The translations under genes were made by a program, and so were the position numbers. Positions 1-6,800 of a stretch of 6,921 nucleotides of DNA are shown piece after piece; positions within the stretch are counted from its first letter, which is position 1, and every line of letters begins with the position of its first letter. Under the pieces are notes generated by a model, which was given only the letters and a program-made list of their open reading frames with translations, was not told the DNA's origin and ran no database searches. The stretch lies in contig DDIR01000138.1 in NCBI GenBank assembly GCA_002338715.1, positions 1-6,921 on the forward strand, read 5' to 3'. The DNA comes from Phycisphaerales bacterium UBA1845. GTDB taxonomy: Bacteria; Planctomycetota; Phycisphaerae; UBA1845.

Positions 1-1
1 C

Positions 2-301
2 ATCGTCAACATTTCATCGATGGCCGCAGCCGATCCGTTTCCCGGACTCGGTGCATACGGCGCAACCAAGGCCTACGTTAATCTGCTTACCAAGGCGCTC
101 GCGACCGAAGGCAAACCGCATGGCATTCGCGCATTTTGCGTCGGACCTGGCGCGGTCGAAACCGAAATGCTCCGGTCTTCGTTTCCAGACTTTCCAGCCG
201 ACCAAACGTTGCCCACCAAAGCGATTGCTGACATGGTTGTGCTCATGACCAATCCCGCATGCCAATACAGCAGCGGGCAAACGATCTACGTCAGCAAGTA
301 A
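2..301 (+). CDS. SDR family oxidoreductase, C-terminal fragment
   Basis: C-terminal 99 residues of a classical short-chain dehydrogenase/reductase, cut by the window start; the frame is open from base 2 to the TAA at 299-301. The fragment begins at IVNISS, the strand carrying the catalytic Ser of the family. The active-site YxxxK follows as YGATK (Tyr codon 56-58, Lys codon 68-70), and then the CVGPGAVETEM segment that corresponds to the family's PG motif near the cofactor. The end GQTIYVSK matches the usual GQxIxVDGG tail, shortened. Family members are cytoplasmic NAD(P)-dependent oxidoreductases of about 240-260 residues, so roughly the N-terminal 60 percent, including the TGxxxGxG nucleotide loop, lies outside the window. 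The substrate cannot be deduced: SDR specificity is not readable from this part. An ATG at 20 lies inside the conserved core and is not the true start. Confidence 0.93.
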   Translation: MVNISSMAAADPFPGLGAYGATKAYVNLLTKALATEGKPHGIRAFCVGPGAVETEMLRSSFPDFPADQTLPTKAIADMVVLMTNPACQYSSGQTIYVSK

Positions 302-302
302 T

Positions 303-328
303 CGGCGTCGTTCGCCGTGGCCTTTTTT
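303..328 (+). terminator. weak Rho-independent terminator candidate after the SDR gene
   Basis: Directly after the SDR stop there is a perfect 5-bp GC-rich inverted repeat, CGGCG (303-307) and CGCCG (313-317), with a 5-nt loop, followed after TGGCC by six T residues (323-328). The stem is short and lies 5 nt from the T-run, so it is only moderately convincing. Its position immediately after a stop codon, with a 154-bp gap to the next gene, supports it. Confidence 0.4.
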
Positions 329-441
329 CAGCCGTTGTGACACGGTCGTGGCACTTCGCGCCCTGCCTGCGCAAATTAATCTGGACCCCGCGTCCACGGA
401 GCATCACAATCACGCGTGTGTGGTGGTTCGTTTTGGTTCGT

Positions 442-446
442 GGAGG
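442..446 (+). promoter_or_regulatory. Shine-Dalgarno that fixes the start at 456
   Basis: GGAGG lies 9 nt upstream of the ATG at 456-458. The same frame is open back to an ATG at 348, but that extension (36 residues, with a His/Asn-rich, non-hydrophobic composition) has no comparable ribosome binding site. The downstream ATG is therefore preferred. Confidence 0.75.
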
Positions 447-455
447 TTGTCGATT

Positions 456-1025
456 ATGCATTTTGTCCATGAATTGTGGGCGCCAATCCTGTTGGCGGCA
501 GTCGGGGTGTTTGTGGTGAGTTCGGTTTTGCACATGCTCATTCCGATTCATCGGAATGACTACCGCAAACTGCCAGACGAGGACGCGATCCTCGCGTACA
601 TGCGCGACGCCGGTATCGCCCCCGGTGAATACGTTTTTCCATGCCCGGATTCGATGAAGGATATGGGAACACCCGAGATGGCCGAGAAGTTCAAAGTCGG
701 TCCGGTCGGTTTTCTCACGATCCGCCCGCCCGCGACAATCAACATGGGCGTGTCGCTTGCCCAATGGTTTTTGTTTTCGATCCTCGTCAGCATCTGTGCG
801 GCATATCTCACCCATGCCGCATTGCCCGCAGGCAGCGCCTACCTTTCCGTTTTTCGATTCGCCGGATGCGTCGCTTTCCTTTGTTATGGCGTTTCCCATG
901 TGCCCGACGCCATTTGGAAAGGAGCTTCATGGACGACCACATTCAAGTTCGTCTTTGACGGTTTGATATACGGACTCGTGACTGGGGGCATCTTTGGATG
1001 GCTTTGGCCGGAACTGTCGCACTAG
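456..1025 (+). CDS. conserved hypothetical four-helix integral membrane protein
   Basis: A 189-residue predicted inner-membrane protein. Hydrophobic segments lie at about residues 8-29, 98-122, 129-150 and 165-184, so four transmembrane helices are likely. Helices 1 and 2 are separated by a hydrophilic loop of about 65 residues (31-96), which contains HRNDYRKLPDEDAI, a Pro-Cys-Pro-Asp-Ser-Met-Lys-Asp-Met stretch (62-70), and KVGPVGFLTIRPP just before helix 2. The last helix ends GGIFGWLWP. This pattern resembles a family of uncharacterised roughly 190-residue membrane proteins that I recall from several environmental bacterial phyla; no function is known to me. No catalytic or metal-binding set is evident, although C63, H120 and H148 exist. 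The ATG at 456 is chosen for its ribosome binding site and because it places the first helix near the N-terminus. The gene stands alone: 154 bp from the SDR gene and 86 bp from the next. Confidence 0.85.
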   Translation: MHFVHELWAPILLAAVGVFVVSSVLHMLIPIHRNDYRKLPDEDAILAYMRDAGIAPGEYVFPCPDSMKDMGTPEMAEKFKVGPVGFLTIRPPATINMGVSLAQWFLFSILVSICAAYLTHAALPAGSAYLSVFRFAGCVAFLCYGVSHVPDAIWKGASWTTTFKFVFDGLIYGLVTGGIFGWLWPELSH

Positions 1026-1046
1026 TGGGAATTGGTCGACCGAATC

Positions 1047-1055
1047 TGCTATGAT
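1047..1055 (+). promoter_or_regulatory. extended -10 promoter candidate for the 1112 gene
   Basis: TGCTATGAT reads as an extended -10 element (TGn followed by TATGAT, 5 of 6 to the sigma-70 consensus). No good -35 is found at 16-18 bp upstream, which fits an extended -10 promoter. Transcription would start near 1062 and give a leader of about 50 nt to the ATG at 1112. It lies in the 86-bp gap after the membrane protein gene, so the 1112-3306 pair may have its own promoter. Confidence 0.5.
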
Positions 1056-1100
1056 TGTGCCGTTCGCTGAATTGCTTCGTTGCAATTGTTGTCACCGGCA

Positions 1101-1106
1101 GGGAGG
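1101..1106 (+). promoter_or_regulatory. Shine-Dalgarno that fixes the start at 1112
   Basis: GGGAGG ends 5 nt before the ATG at 1112-1114. The frame is open further upstream to 1055, but a start there would lack a ribosome binding site, fall within or just next to the predicted promoter, and put 19 extra residues in front of the signal peptide. Confidence 0.8.
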
Positions 1107-1111
1107 TCTCC

Positions 1112-2437
1112 ATGCGGTATCTGTGCATCACGATGATGTTGATTGGATTTTCTGCGCTTTCGCCACGCGCTGACGGTGGGGCGGGTTGCCCGTTTCAATG
1201 CGCCGATGTTGACGGCGACGGTTCGATCAACGACGCAGATTTTGCGTTGTTCGCATCGTGTCTTGGCGAGGATCCGCAATCGGCGCCGCAGTGCGATTGC
1301 TCCGACATGGACGGCAATGGCCAAATCGACCTCGCCGACTTCGCGCTCTTTACGCTGTTGTTTCAAAATGTCTCTGACGAATCGCCACCAGGCTGCACGG
1401 GGGCGCTCGGCTCGACCGCAAACCTGACCGCGTACCGCCCGCAACATGGCAACGGTTATGCACCGTTTCCGCGAACACCGGTTCCGGACAACCTTGAAAC
1501 CGATCCATGGCTTGGACCGGGCATTCGCATCAATCAGCCGGGCGACGACGATCCGCAGGGCGAAGACGATCTGATCGAATTGGTGTTGGACGTTAGTCCG
1601 CCGGGGGCTGCACTTGCATTGCATCGAAGTTCGAACGCCCTCCGCGTGTGGACCTCGCGCACAAAAACGCCCGGCAGCGAAATTGCTTTCACGGGTGATA
1701 AGACTTCAACGCTTCCGATCGGACCCGGCGATTCGAGTTTGACGTTGTGGGTCGAATGGACGACTGGTTTCGGGACCGCGGCTTTAACCGTCGAACCGCC
1801 GACCACGTCGGTCGTCAAGGATGAGATTCTGTTTCACGCATTTGAAAGCATCGTCGTGGCGCTGGGCGGTGAGAATCAACCCACGAGCGTTCCCGTTGAT
1901 CCGAATCATGGCACGTTCCTCGTGGGCATCGCCATGTACAACGTCGGGTTTGACGTGCACATGTTTGACGAGGATGTGGTTGGATCGGACGGAAGCGGCG
2001 AAGCGTACAACACGGTTGTCGATGCCATTGCCAATCGACAGGTCGATAAGGTCGCGATCTTCGGGTACAGCCATGGCGGCGGTTCGACGTACGACATGGC
2101 CGATCGTCTGGACATCAACCGCGCGGGCATTGGCGTGTTCTCGATTTTGTATACATCGTACGTTGATGCCGTGGGGAACAACTCGGATGTCGACACATCG
2201 ATGGAACTCCGCCGCCCGCCGAGCACGGGGTATCACTTGAACCACTATCAGCACGGTTCGTTTTTTGAAGATCTTTCGCTGGATGGTGGGCCCGTACCCA
2301 ATTCAAACCCACCACCGACCGGGCTCGACATTGAGACCACGCCGTGGGGTGCGACGTCCACGCACTTTGAGGTGGATGATTTCATCGAAGTGCGTTCGCT
2401 GATGGAATCGACGATCGAAAGTAACGTGACGCGATGA
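1112..2437 (+). CDS. secreted dockerin-type protein with alpha/beta-hydrolase-like domain
   Basis: A 441-residue exported protein. Residues 1-20 form a hydrophobic signal peptide. Two dockerin-type calcium loops follow, DVDGDGSINDAD (32-43) and DMDGNGQIDLAD (65-76). Each is followed by FALF and a short helix, with cysteines at 26, 30, 50, 61 and 63. In true cellulosomes dockerins bind cohesins; in Planctomycetota such pairs are common on exported proteins and their partners are mostly unknown. The middle (about 150-260) looks beta-rich, with LRVWTSRTK and LTLWVEWTTG strands. The C-terminal part contains NHGTFLVGIAMYN, then VDKVAIFGYSHGGGST with a GxSxG nucleophile elbow (Ser320) after a beta strand, and a late His (H418, in STHFEVDD) where the catalytic His of an alpha/beta hydrolase would lie. 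I cannot place the acid residue firmly. A lipase- or esterase-like role is inferred; the substrate is unknown. The next gene begins 14 bp after the stop. Confidence 0.87.
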   Translation: MRYLCITMMLIGFSALSPRADGGAGCPFQCADVDGDGSINDADFALFASCLGEDPQSAPQCDCSDMDGNGQIDLADFALFTLLFQNVSDESPPGCTGALGSTANLTAYRPQHGNGYAPFPRTPVPDNLETDPWLGPGIRINQPGDDDPQGEDDLIELVLDVSPPGAALALHRSSNALRVWTSRTKTPGSEIAFTGDKTSTLPIGPGDSSLTLWVEWTTGFGTAALTVEPPTTSVVKDEILFHAFESIVVALGGENQPTSVPVDPNHGTFLVGIAMYNVGFDVHMFDEDVVGSDGSGEAYNTVVDAIANRQVDKVAIFGYSHGGGSTYDMADRLDINRAGIGVFSILYTSYVDAVGNNSDVDTSMELRRPPSTGYHLNHYQHGSFFEDLSLDGGPVPNSNPPPTGLDIETTPWGATSTHFEVDDFIEVRSLMESTIESNVTR

Positions 2438-2443
2438 GGGAGA
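2437..2443 (+). promoter_or_regulatory. Shine-Dalgarno deciding between starts at 2434 and 2452
   Basis: AGGGAGA overlaps the last base of the preceding stop codon and ends 8 nt before the ATG at 2452. An alternative ATG at 2434 overlaps the preceding TGA as ATGA, a classic coupling junction, but only a weak GAAAG precedes it. The start at 2452 is preferred; either way the two genes are translationally close. Confidence 0.65.
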
Positions 2444-2451
2444 ACAACACA

Positions 2452-3306
2452 ATGACCATCACGAACATATATCGAATGACGCGAAGACATCGACTGCTTC
2501 TCGTCGCCATGTGTGCCTGCATCGCCAGCATTCCAGCGATTGCATCCGACGCCGATAAGGCGTCAGTGACCACCAATCCCGAAACGCAAGCACTGCTCGA
2601 CGAATTCGCAAACGCCAATGACGCGTCAGCTCGCGAAAGCTTGTGGGAACAACTTCGCCAGTCGGATCGCGCCGATCGCGTTTCCTTGATTCAGCAGGTC
2701 ACGCTCTTCGCCAGCGACGCCAAGTCCACGAGGGCGGCGATGGTTGCCGGCGCAGTCATCAAGGAATTCGACATGACCGGTGAGGAGGTCGTAGCCGCCT
2801 TGGTCCCGATGATGACGGCTGACGATTCAGCGCTGCAAAAACAGATCAAGGGCACGCTGGCGGAGTTTGAAGATCAATCGGCTTCCCGCCCGCCTGATTT
2901 TTCGATGTACCGTGCGATCATTGCCAACGAGCTTCGCGAAGGTCGCGATGCACCAGCCGCGCTGGTCGAGCACATGTACGATGTCGATCCGAGTACTGCG
3001 CTACTCACCATGATGCGGGCGTCGCAGATGCGCGAACCGACCAAGCTGCGCGAAATTCTATGGGCTGAGCATGTCGTCTCGGATTCCATCTGGAAAAGCA
3101 CGCACGGATTCATCGAAAGAAACGCGGTAACATCTCAAGCCACCGAACAACTGGATCAACTCGCGCACCATCCCAGTTGGTGGGCCCGCTTGTACGTGCC
3201 AGCCGTCATGAAGCGCTACCCCGCACTGAAATCCGCAACGTTGCTCGAAGACCTGCAGAGTGACCAGAATGAATCGGTCGCAGCCGCCGCACGCAAGCTT
3301 CGTTAA
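2452..3306 (+). CDS. secreted helical protein with HEAT-like C-terminus, unknown function
   Basis: A 284-residue protein (290 if started at 2434). A basic N-terminus (TRRHR, residues 10-14) and a hydrophobic core (15-27) lead to AIA|S, a likely signal peptidase I site after residue 31. The mature part appears entirely alpha-helical, built from amphipathic helices such as LLDEFANANDASARESLWEQ and DRVSLIQQVTLFA. The last 40 or so residues (WWARLYVPAVMKRYPAL, then LLEDLQSDQNESVAAAARKL) look like a HEAT-type helical pair. No catalytic motif is visible. I do not recognise a named family. The gene starts 14 bp after the dockerin-hydrolase stop (or overlaps it as ATGA), so the two are almost certainly co-transcribed. 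A binding-partner or scaffold role for the hydrolase is a reasonable inference only. No terminator is evident after the stop at 3304-3306. Confidence 0.85.
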   Translation: MTITNIYRMTRRHRLLLVAMCACIASIPAIASDADKASVTTNPETQALLDEFANANDASARESLWEQLRQSDRADRVSLIQQVTLFASDAKSTRAAMVAGAVIKEFDMTGEEVVAALVPMMTADDSALQKQIKGTLAEFEDQSASRPPDFSMYRAIIANELREGRDAPAALVEHMYDVDPSTALLTMMRASQMREPTKLREILWAEHVVSDSIWKSTHGFIERNAVTSQATEQLDQLAHHPSWWARLYVPAVMKRYPALKSATLLEDLQSDQNESVAAAARKLR

Positions 3307-3627
3307 TCGGTTGCTGCATCGGTGGCGATAACATCGGGTGGGTTTGTTGCCATTGCACCAGGCAGCGTGCATCGGGCACAGTTCCCACGCGAAAGCATTG
3401 CAGTATTGCAGCCGCTCAACCCATTTAATCGCGATGGGCGAGGTATGTGCATCGCGCCAGCATGCGTCCTTCCATGGTGCTATTGTTGGACGTTCGTCCT
3501 GCTCGAAACAATTCAGACAAGAATCGGATTCATTGTAGACCAGAGTCGCCACTGATCGCGCCGGCATCGGGTATCGGCGGGCCAATTGCGTCTTGCAGCA
3601 GGCATCCGCAATGGGCTAGGATGACGC
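3307..3627. other. intergenic stretch with no supported gene
   Basis: About 320 bases between the helical-protein gene and the possible small ORF at 3628. Short open frames exist on both strands, but none has a ribosome binding site plus a convincing protein. The longest is a Cys/Trp-rich minus-strand frame that runs 250 bases into the end of the preceding gene. No tRNA, clear terminator or long repeat was seen. The 3' end of this stretch carries the weak promoter candidate listed separately. Confidence 0.5.
3593..3622 (+). promoter_or_regulatory. weak sigma-70-like promoter candidate
   Basis: TTGCAG (3593-3598) and TAGGAT (3617-3622) are separated by 18 bp and match the -35 and -10 consensus at 3 of 6 and 4 of 6 positions. 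Transcription would begin close to 3629. That would make the 44-codon ORF at 3628 leaderless, or give the protease gene a leader of about 240 nt. The same bases could instead act as a ribosome binding site (AGGA at 3618-3621). Confidence 0.3.
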
Positions 3628-3762
3628 ATGTGGTGGTTTTCCCAAATCGAATTCCTGGTCCATGCTCCGTCCAGCGTTGGCCCTTCGGCACCGAATGCGC
3701 CGCTGGTGGTTGTGTATGCGCTGGACGCTGACGGACGATCCGTCCCCGCAGCGCACGCGTGA
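3628..3762 (+). CDS. possible 44-residue small protein
   Basis: ATG at 3628-3630 to TGA at 3760-3762, with AGGA (3618-3621) 6 nt upstream and an in-frame TGA at 3622-3624 that limits the frame to this start. The product begins MWWFSQIEFLVHAP, has a Pro/Ala/Ser middle, then LVVVYALDADGRSVP, and ends in AAHA. About two thirds of third codon positions are G or C (28 of 43), compatible with the coding style of the neighbours, but the ORF is too short for that to be decisive. There is no signal peptide, no cysteine and no recognised motif; the VVYALDADGR segment reads like a beta-strand and turn. It stands 107 bp upstream of the protease start. It could equally be a chance ORF in an untranslated leader. 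Confidence 0.3.
   Translation: MWWFSQIEFLVHAPSSVGPSAPNAPLVVVYALDADGRSVPAAHA
3733..3745. repeat. short perfect hairpin, 5-bp GC-rich stem
   Basis: GGACG and CGTCC flank a 3-nt loop (ATC). The hairpin lies within the 3' end of the possible small ORF and has no following T-run, so it is not a standard terminator. It could be a chance dyad or part of a structured leader. Confidence 0.35.
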
Positions 3763-3771
3763 GCCTGAATC

Positions 3772-3805
3772 GGATCAGAGTAGGAAAAGCGCCCGGTCGT
3801 GATCC
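3772..3805. repeat. 6-bp inverted repeat GGATCA/TGATCC, 22-bp spacing
   Basis: GGATCA at 3772-3777 and its exact reverse complement TGATCC at 3800-3805 lie 65-98 bp before the protease ATG. The centre-to-centre distance of 28 bp is more than two helical turns. This could be a regulator half-site pair or a chance occurrence. Confidence 0.25.
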
Positions 3806-3857
3806 AAAACAGAACGAACAGGCACAAGCTTTGTAGCTAACTTGCGACAGCTTAATT

Positions 3858-3861
3858 GGAG
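3858..3861 (+). promoter_or_regulatory. Shine-Dalgarno for the protease start at 3870
   Basis: GGAG (within GGAGAAAG) lies 8 nt before the ATG at 3870-3872, which begins a good signal peptide. In-frame ATGs at 3885 and 3894 lie inside the signal peptide and have no better ribosome binding site. Confidence 0.75.
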
Positions 3862-3869
3862 AAAGTCTA

Positions 3870-6800
3870 ATGCGGACAGTTAAGATGACTTGGATGCTAT
3901 CGGCCGTCGCCGGTGCATGCTTGTTGGGCACACAAGTACACGCAGATGATCAAAAGGCGGAAGCGCCGCGACATGCCGTGCAGGTGTCGCCCCAAGCAGC
4001 ACGCGCGTTGGCGGCTCAAGGGATCGCCGTCGAGTCAAGCACCGACTACGGCACGTATGTCTGGATGGAATTGACGGACGCACAGCGCGAACTCGTCCGC
4101 AAGTCAGGCGTTGACATGCAGGATCACGCCAATGCATTTCGCATCACCCTCGGTGAGCAGACGTTTGATCCGATCGATGGCGTTCCGGCAGTGCCAAGTT
4201 CATTGGCCGCGGGTCGTTCCGATGGCCCTGATCTGCACTTGATCCAAATGACCGGTCCGACCAAAGCCGGTTGGGTCGATGAGTTGGAAGCGGCTGGCTT
4301 GAAAGTCGTGCAGTACATCCACCCATACACATACATCGTGTGGGGCGATCTCAATGCCCGCGATGCGTTTGCGACGAAAAGCAACGTTCGCTGGACCGGT
4401 GATTTTGCGCCGGCATATCGTTTGCTGCCAGCCGACCGCGGTCGCAGTGGCGGTCGCGAAGACGTGCGTGTGATGACTGTTCGCGGTGCCGATCAACGTG
4501 CGATCGAAGCGCAGATTCTCGCCCTCGGTGGCAAGATCGATTCAACCAAAGAGATCAACAGCATCTACGACATCACCGGCGTGTCGATTGAAGGCAATAA
4601 GCTTGAAGCGCTCGCCGCGATTCCCGGCGTCTATACGATTCATACGGTTCCGACCGATGGCGGTCTTCGAACGGAGATGGCCAGCCAGGTCAACGTCAAC
4701 AACGTCAACGGCAGCAATCAGGCATTCCCCGGCTATCAAACGTGGTTGAACGGCGTCGGAGTTGACGGTTCGGGCGTCATCATTGCCAACGTCGACGGCG
4801 GTATCTACGACACCCACCCCGACCTGATCAATCGCATGCTCGGCTGCACGGGAAGCACCTGCGGTGGCAGCGCGACGGATAGCCACGGAACGCACACGGC
4901 AGCGATCATGGCTGGCGACGGTTCGTCAGGCACGCTCGATAGTTTTGGTTTCCTTCGTGGAATGGGTGTCGCACCGGGTGCGAATCTCGTTGAGCAGGTT
5001 TACTCGCCGACGTTTACGCAGCCAAACGGCATGTTGACGCTCATGTATGATTCGTACGCAAACGGCGCATTGCTCTCCGGAAACAGTTGGGGACCGGCAG
5101 GAACGCCGCGCGGATACGACGACGACACCATGCAAGTGGATATCGGTGTTCGCGATTCTTCGACCAGTACACCGGGCAATCAGGAATTCACCTACGTTCT
5201 CTCTTTCATGAACGGTAACGGTGGTTTCCAGTCACAAGGAACCCCGGACGAAGCCAAGAATATCTTCACGATCGGCTCCACCAAAATGCAGACATCCGGC
5301 GGAGCGCAAATTCTCGACATCAATGACCTTTCGTCCAATACCGCCCACGGACCGGCGCTCGATGGTCGTCTTATCCCGCACATGGTCGCACCAGGTTGCT
5401 ACGTCGACTCCCCTGACAGCGCATCTGGATACGGAACAAAATGCGGAACGAGCATGGCCTCACCGCAGGTCACCGGTGGTGTTGCTGTTTTCATGGAATA
5501 CTACCGAAGCTTGCCCGGGTACATCAGCGACCCGAGTCCGGCGTTGGTGAAGGCCGCGTTCCTGCCTGTTGCACTCGACCTCGCTGGTTTTGACGACGCA
5601 GACGGCGGCACGCTCGGACATCGCTTTGACGCCAAGCAAGGATGGGGTCGTATGGACCTTGAAGCCGTCATCGATCCGACAGAGACAGTTCGCTACTTCG
5701 ACAACCCGATGGTCTTCGACAACACCGGTGAAGAATGGAACGTCGTGCTGTCCGCGGAGGATCCTTCCAAACCGTTGAAGATGATGCTCGTCTGGACCGA
5801 CGCCCCCGGTCACGGACTCGGCGGTTCGACCCCTGCATGGAACAACAACCTCGACCTGATTGTTGAATCAGGCGCGAGTACATTCCGTGGCAACAACTTC
5901 GACGCCAACGGCTGGTCGCAGTCGGGAGGAGCCGCTGACACGCAGAACAACACCGAAGGTGTTCTGATTGGACCAACCGCAACCGGCGCATACACGGTTC
6001 GCGTTGTGGCCACCAACCTGACGTCTGACGCCATTCCCGGTGTGGGTGACGCGACCGATCAGGACTTTGCGTTCGTTTGCTACAACTGTGCCGAGGAGCC
6101 GGGCTTTACGATGTCGGCTGATCCGACAAGCGTCGATGTTTGCGTGCCGGATGATGCCCAGTACAACCTCGACATCGGTTCAATTCTTGGTTTCAATAAT
6201 TCGATTGACCTCGCCGCCACGGGCAATCCGGCTGGCACGACGGTTGGATTCAGCGTTGATCCGGTAACCCCCGGAAACAGCAGTGTCATGACGATCGGCA
6301 ACACGGGTGCTGCGGCGCCTGGCTCGTATGTCATCAACGTGACCGGAACCGATTCGATCACGCCGGAAGTCAAGAACATCAACGTGGGGCTCAATGTGAC
6401 CACGTCGGTTCCTGGTGCAAGTTCACTGACCTCGCCCGCTGACGGAGCAATTAATACGGCGATCGCCCCGATGCTTGAATGGACGGCTGCGGTGCAGGGC
6501 GTTGAGTATGAGGTGCAGGTCGCGACCGATGCAGGTTTCTCAAACATCGTGTACTCGAACACGCTGAGCGATACGAGCGACACGGTGGGTTCACCGCTGA
6601 ATACACTCACGACGCACTACTGGCGTGTCCGTTCGACCAACATCTGTGGTACGGGCGGCTATTCGTCAACGTTTAGCTTCACGACCAGTGATGTGCCTTC
6701 GATTCTGCTCGTCGACGACGATGACAACGGTCCGGACAATCGTCCCACGTATGAATCGGTGCTCAATACGTTGGGCGTCGACTTCGACGTTTGGGATACC

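Noticed and set aside
291..899. Minus-strand 202-codon open frame
   Set aside because: Antisense to the membrane protein gene, which has a proper ribosome binding site and clear transmembrane helices. The antisense translation is polar and Arg/His-rich, as expected for a shadow frame.
1049..1624. Minus-strand 191-codon open frame opposite the dockerin gene
   Set aside because: The plus strand encodes clear dockerin loops and a signal peptide. The antisense product is Arg-rich with no motif.
3322..3555. Plus-strand 77-codon open frame in the intergenic gap
   Set aside because: No ribosome binding site, no recognisable motif, and an overlapping alternative frame of similar quality.
3058..3585. 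Minus-strand 175-codon open frame, rich in Cys and Trp, starting with TTG
   Set aside because: It overlaps the last 250 bases of the helical-protein gene, has no good start or ribosome binding site, and several other frames are equally open here. The intergenic half (CLNCF, WKDACW, CPMHAAWC) looks faintly protein-like, but I recognise no family.
3621..3731. Alternative ATG at 3621 in another frame giving a Cys-containing peptide of about 36 residues
   Set aside because: The only purine-rich stretch directly abuts this ATG, leaving no spacer for a ribosome binding site. The 3628 frame is better placed.
3886..3922. Possible lipobox in the protease signal peptide (AGAC, Cys17)
   Set aside because: The -3 position is Ala instead of the usual Leu/Val/Ile, the Cys lies within the hydrophobic core, and a good signal peptidase I site (VHA|D) follows.
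5076..5096. Asn405 in LSGNSWG as the oxyanion-hole residue
   Set aside because: By family layout this segment is the substrate-binding strand. The oxyanion Asn is expected later, between the catalytic His and Ser near the AGN-type motif, which fits Asn450.
6080..6610. Minus-strand 176-codon open frame opposite the protease
   Set aside because: It lies wholly inside the Ig-like and Fn3-like region of the continuous protease frame. Its Thr/Ser/Val/Pro-rich product mirrors that composition, so it is a shadow.
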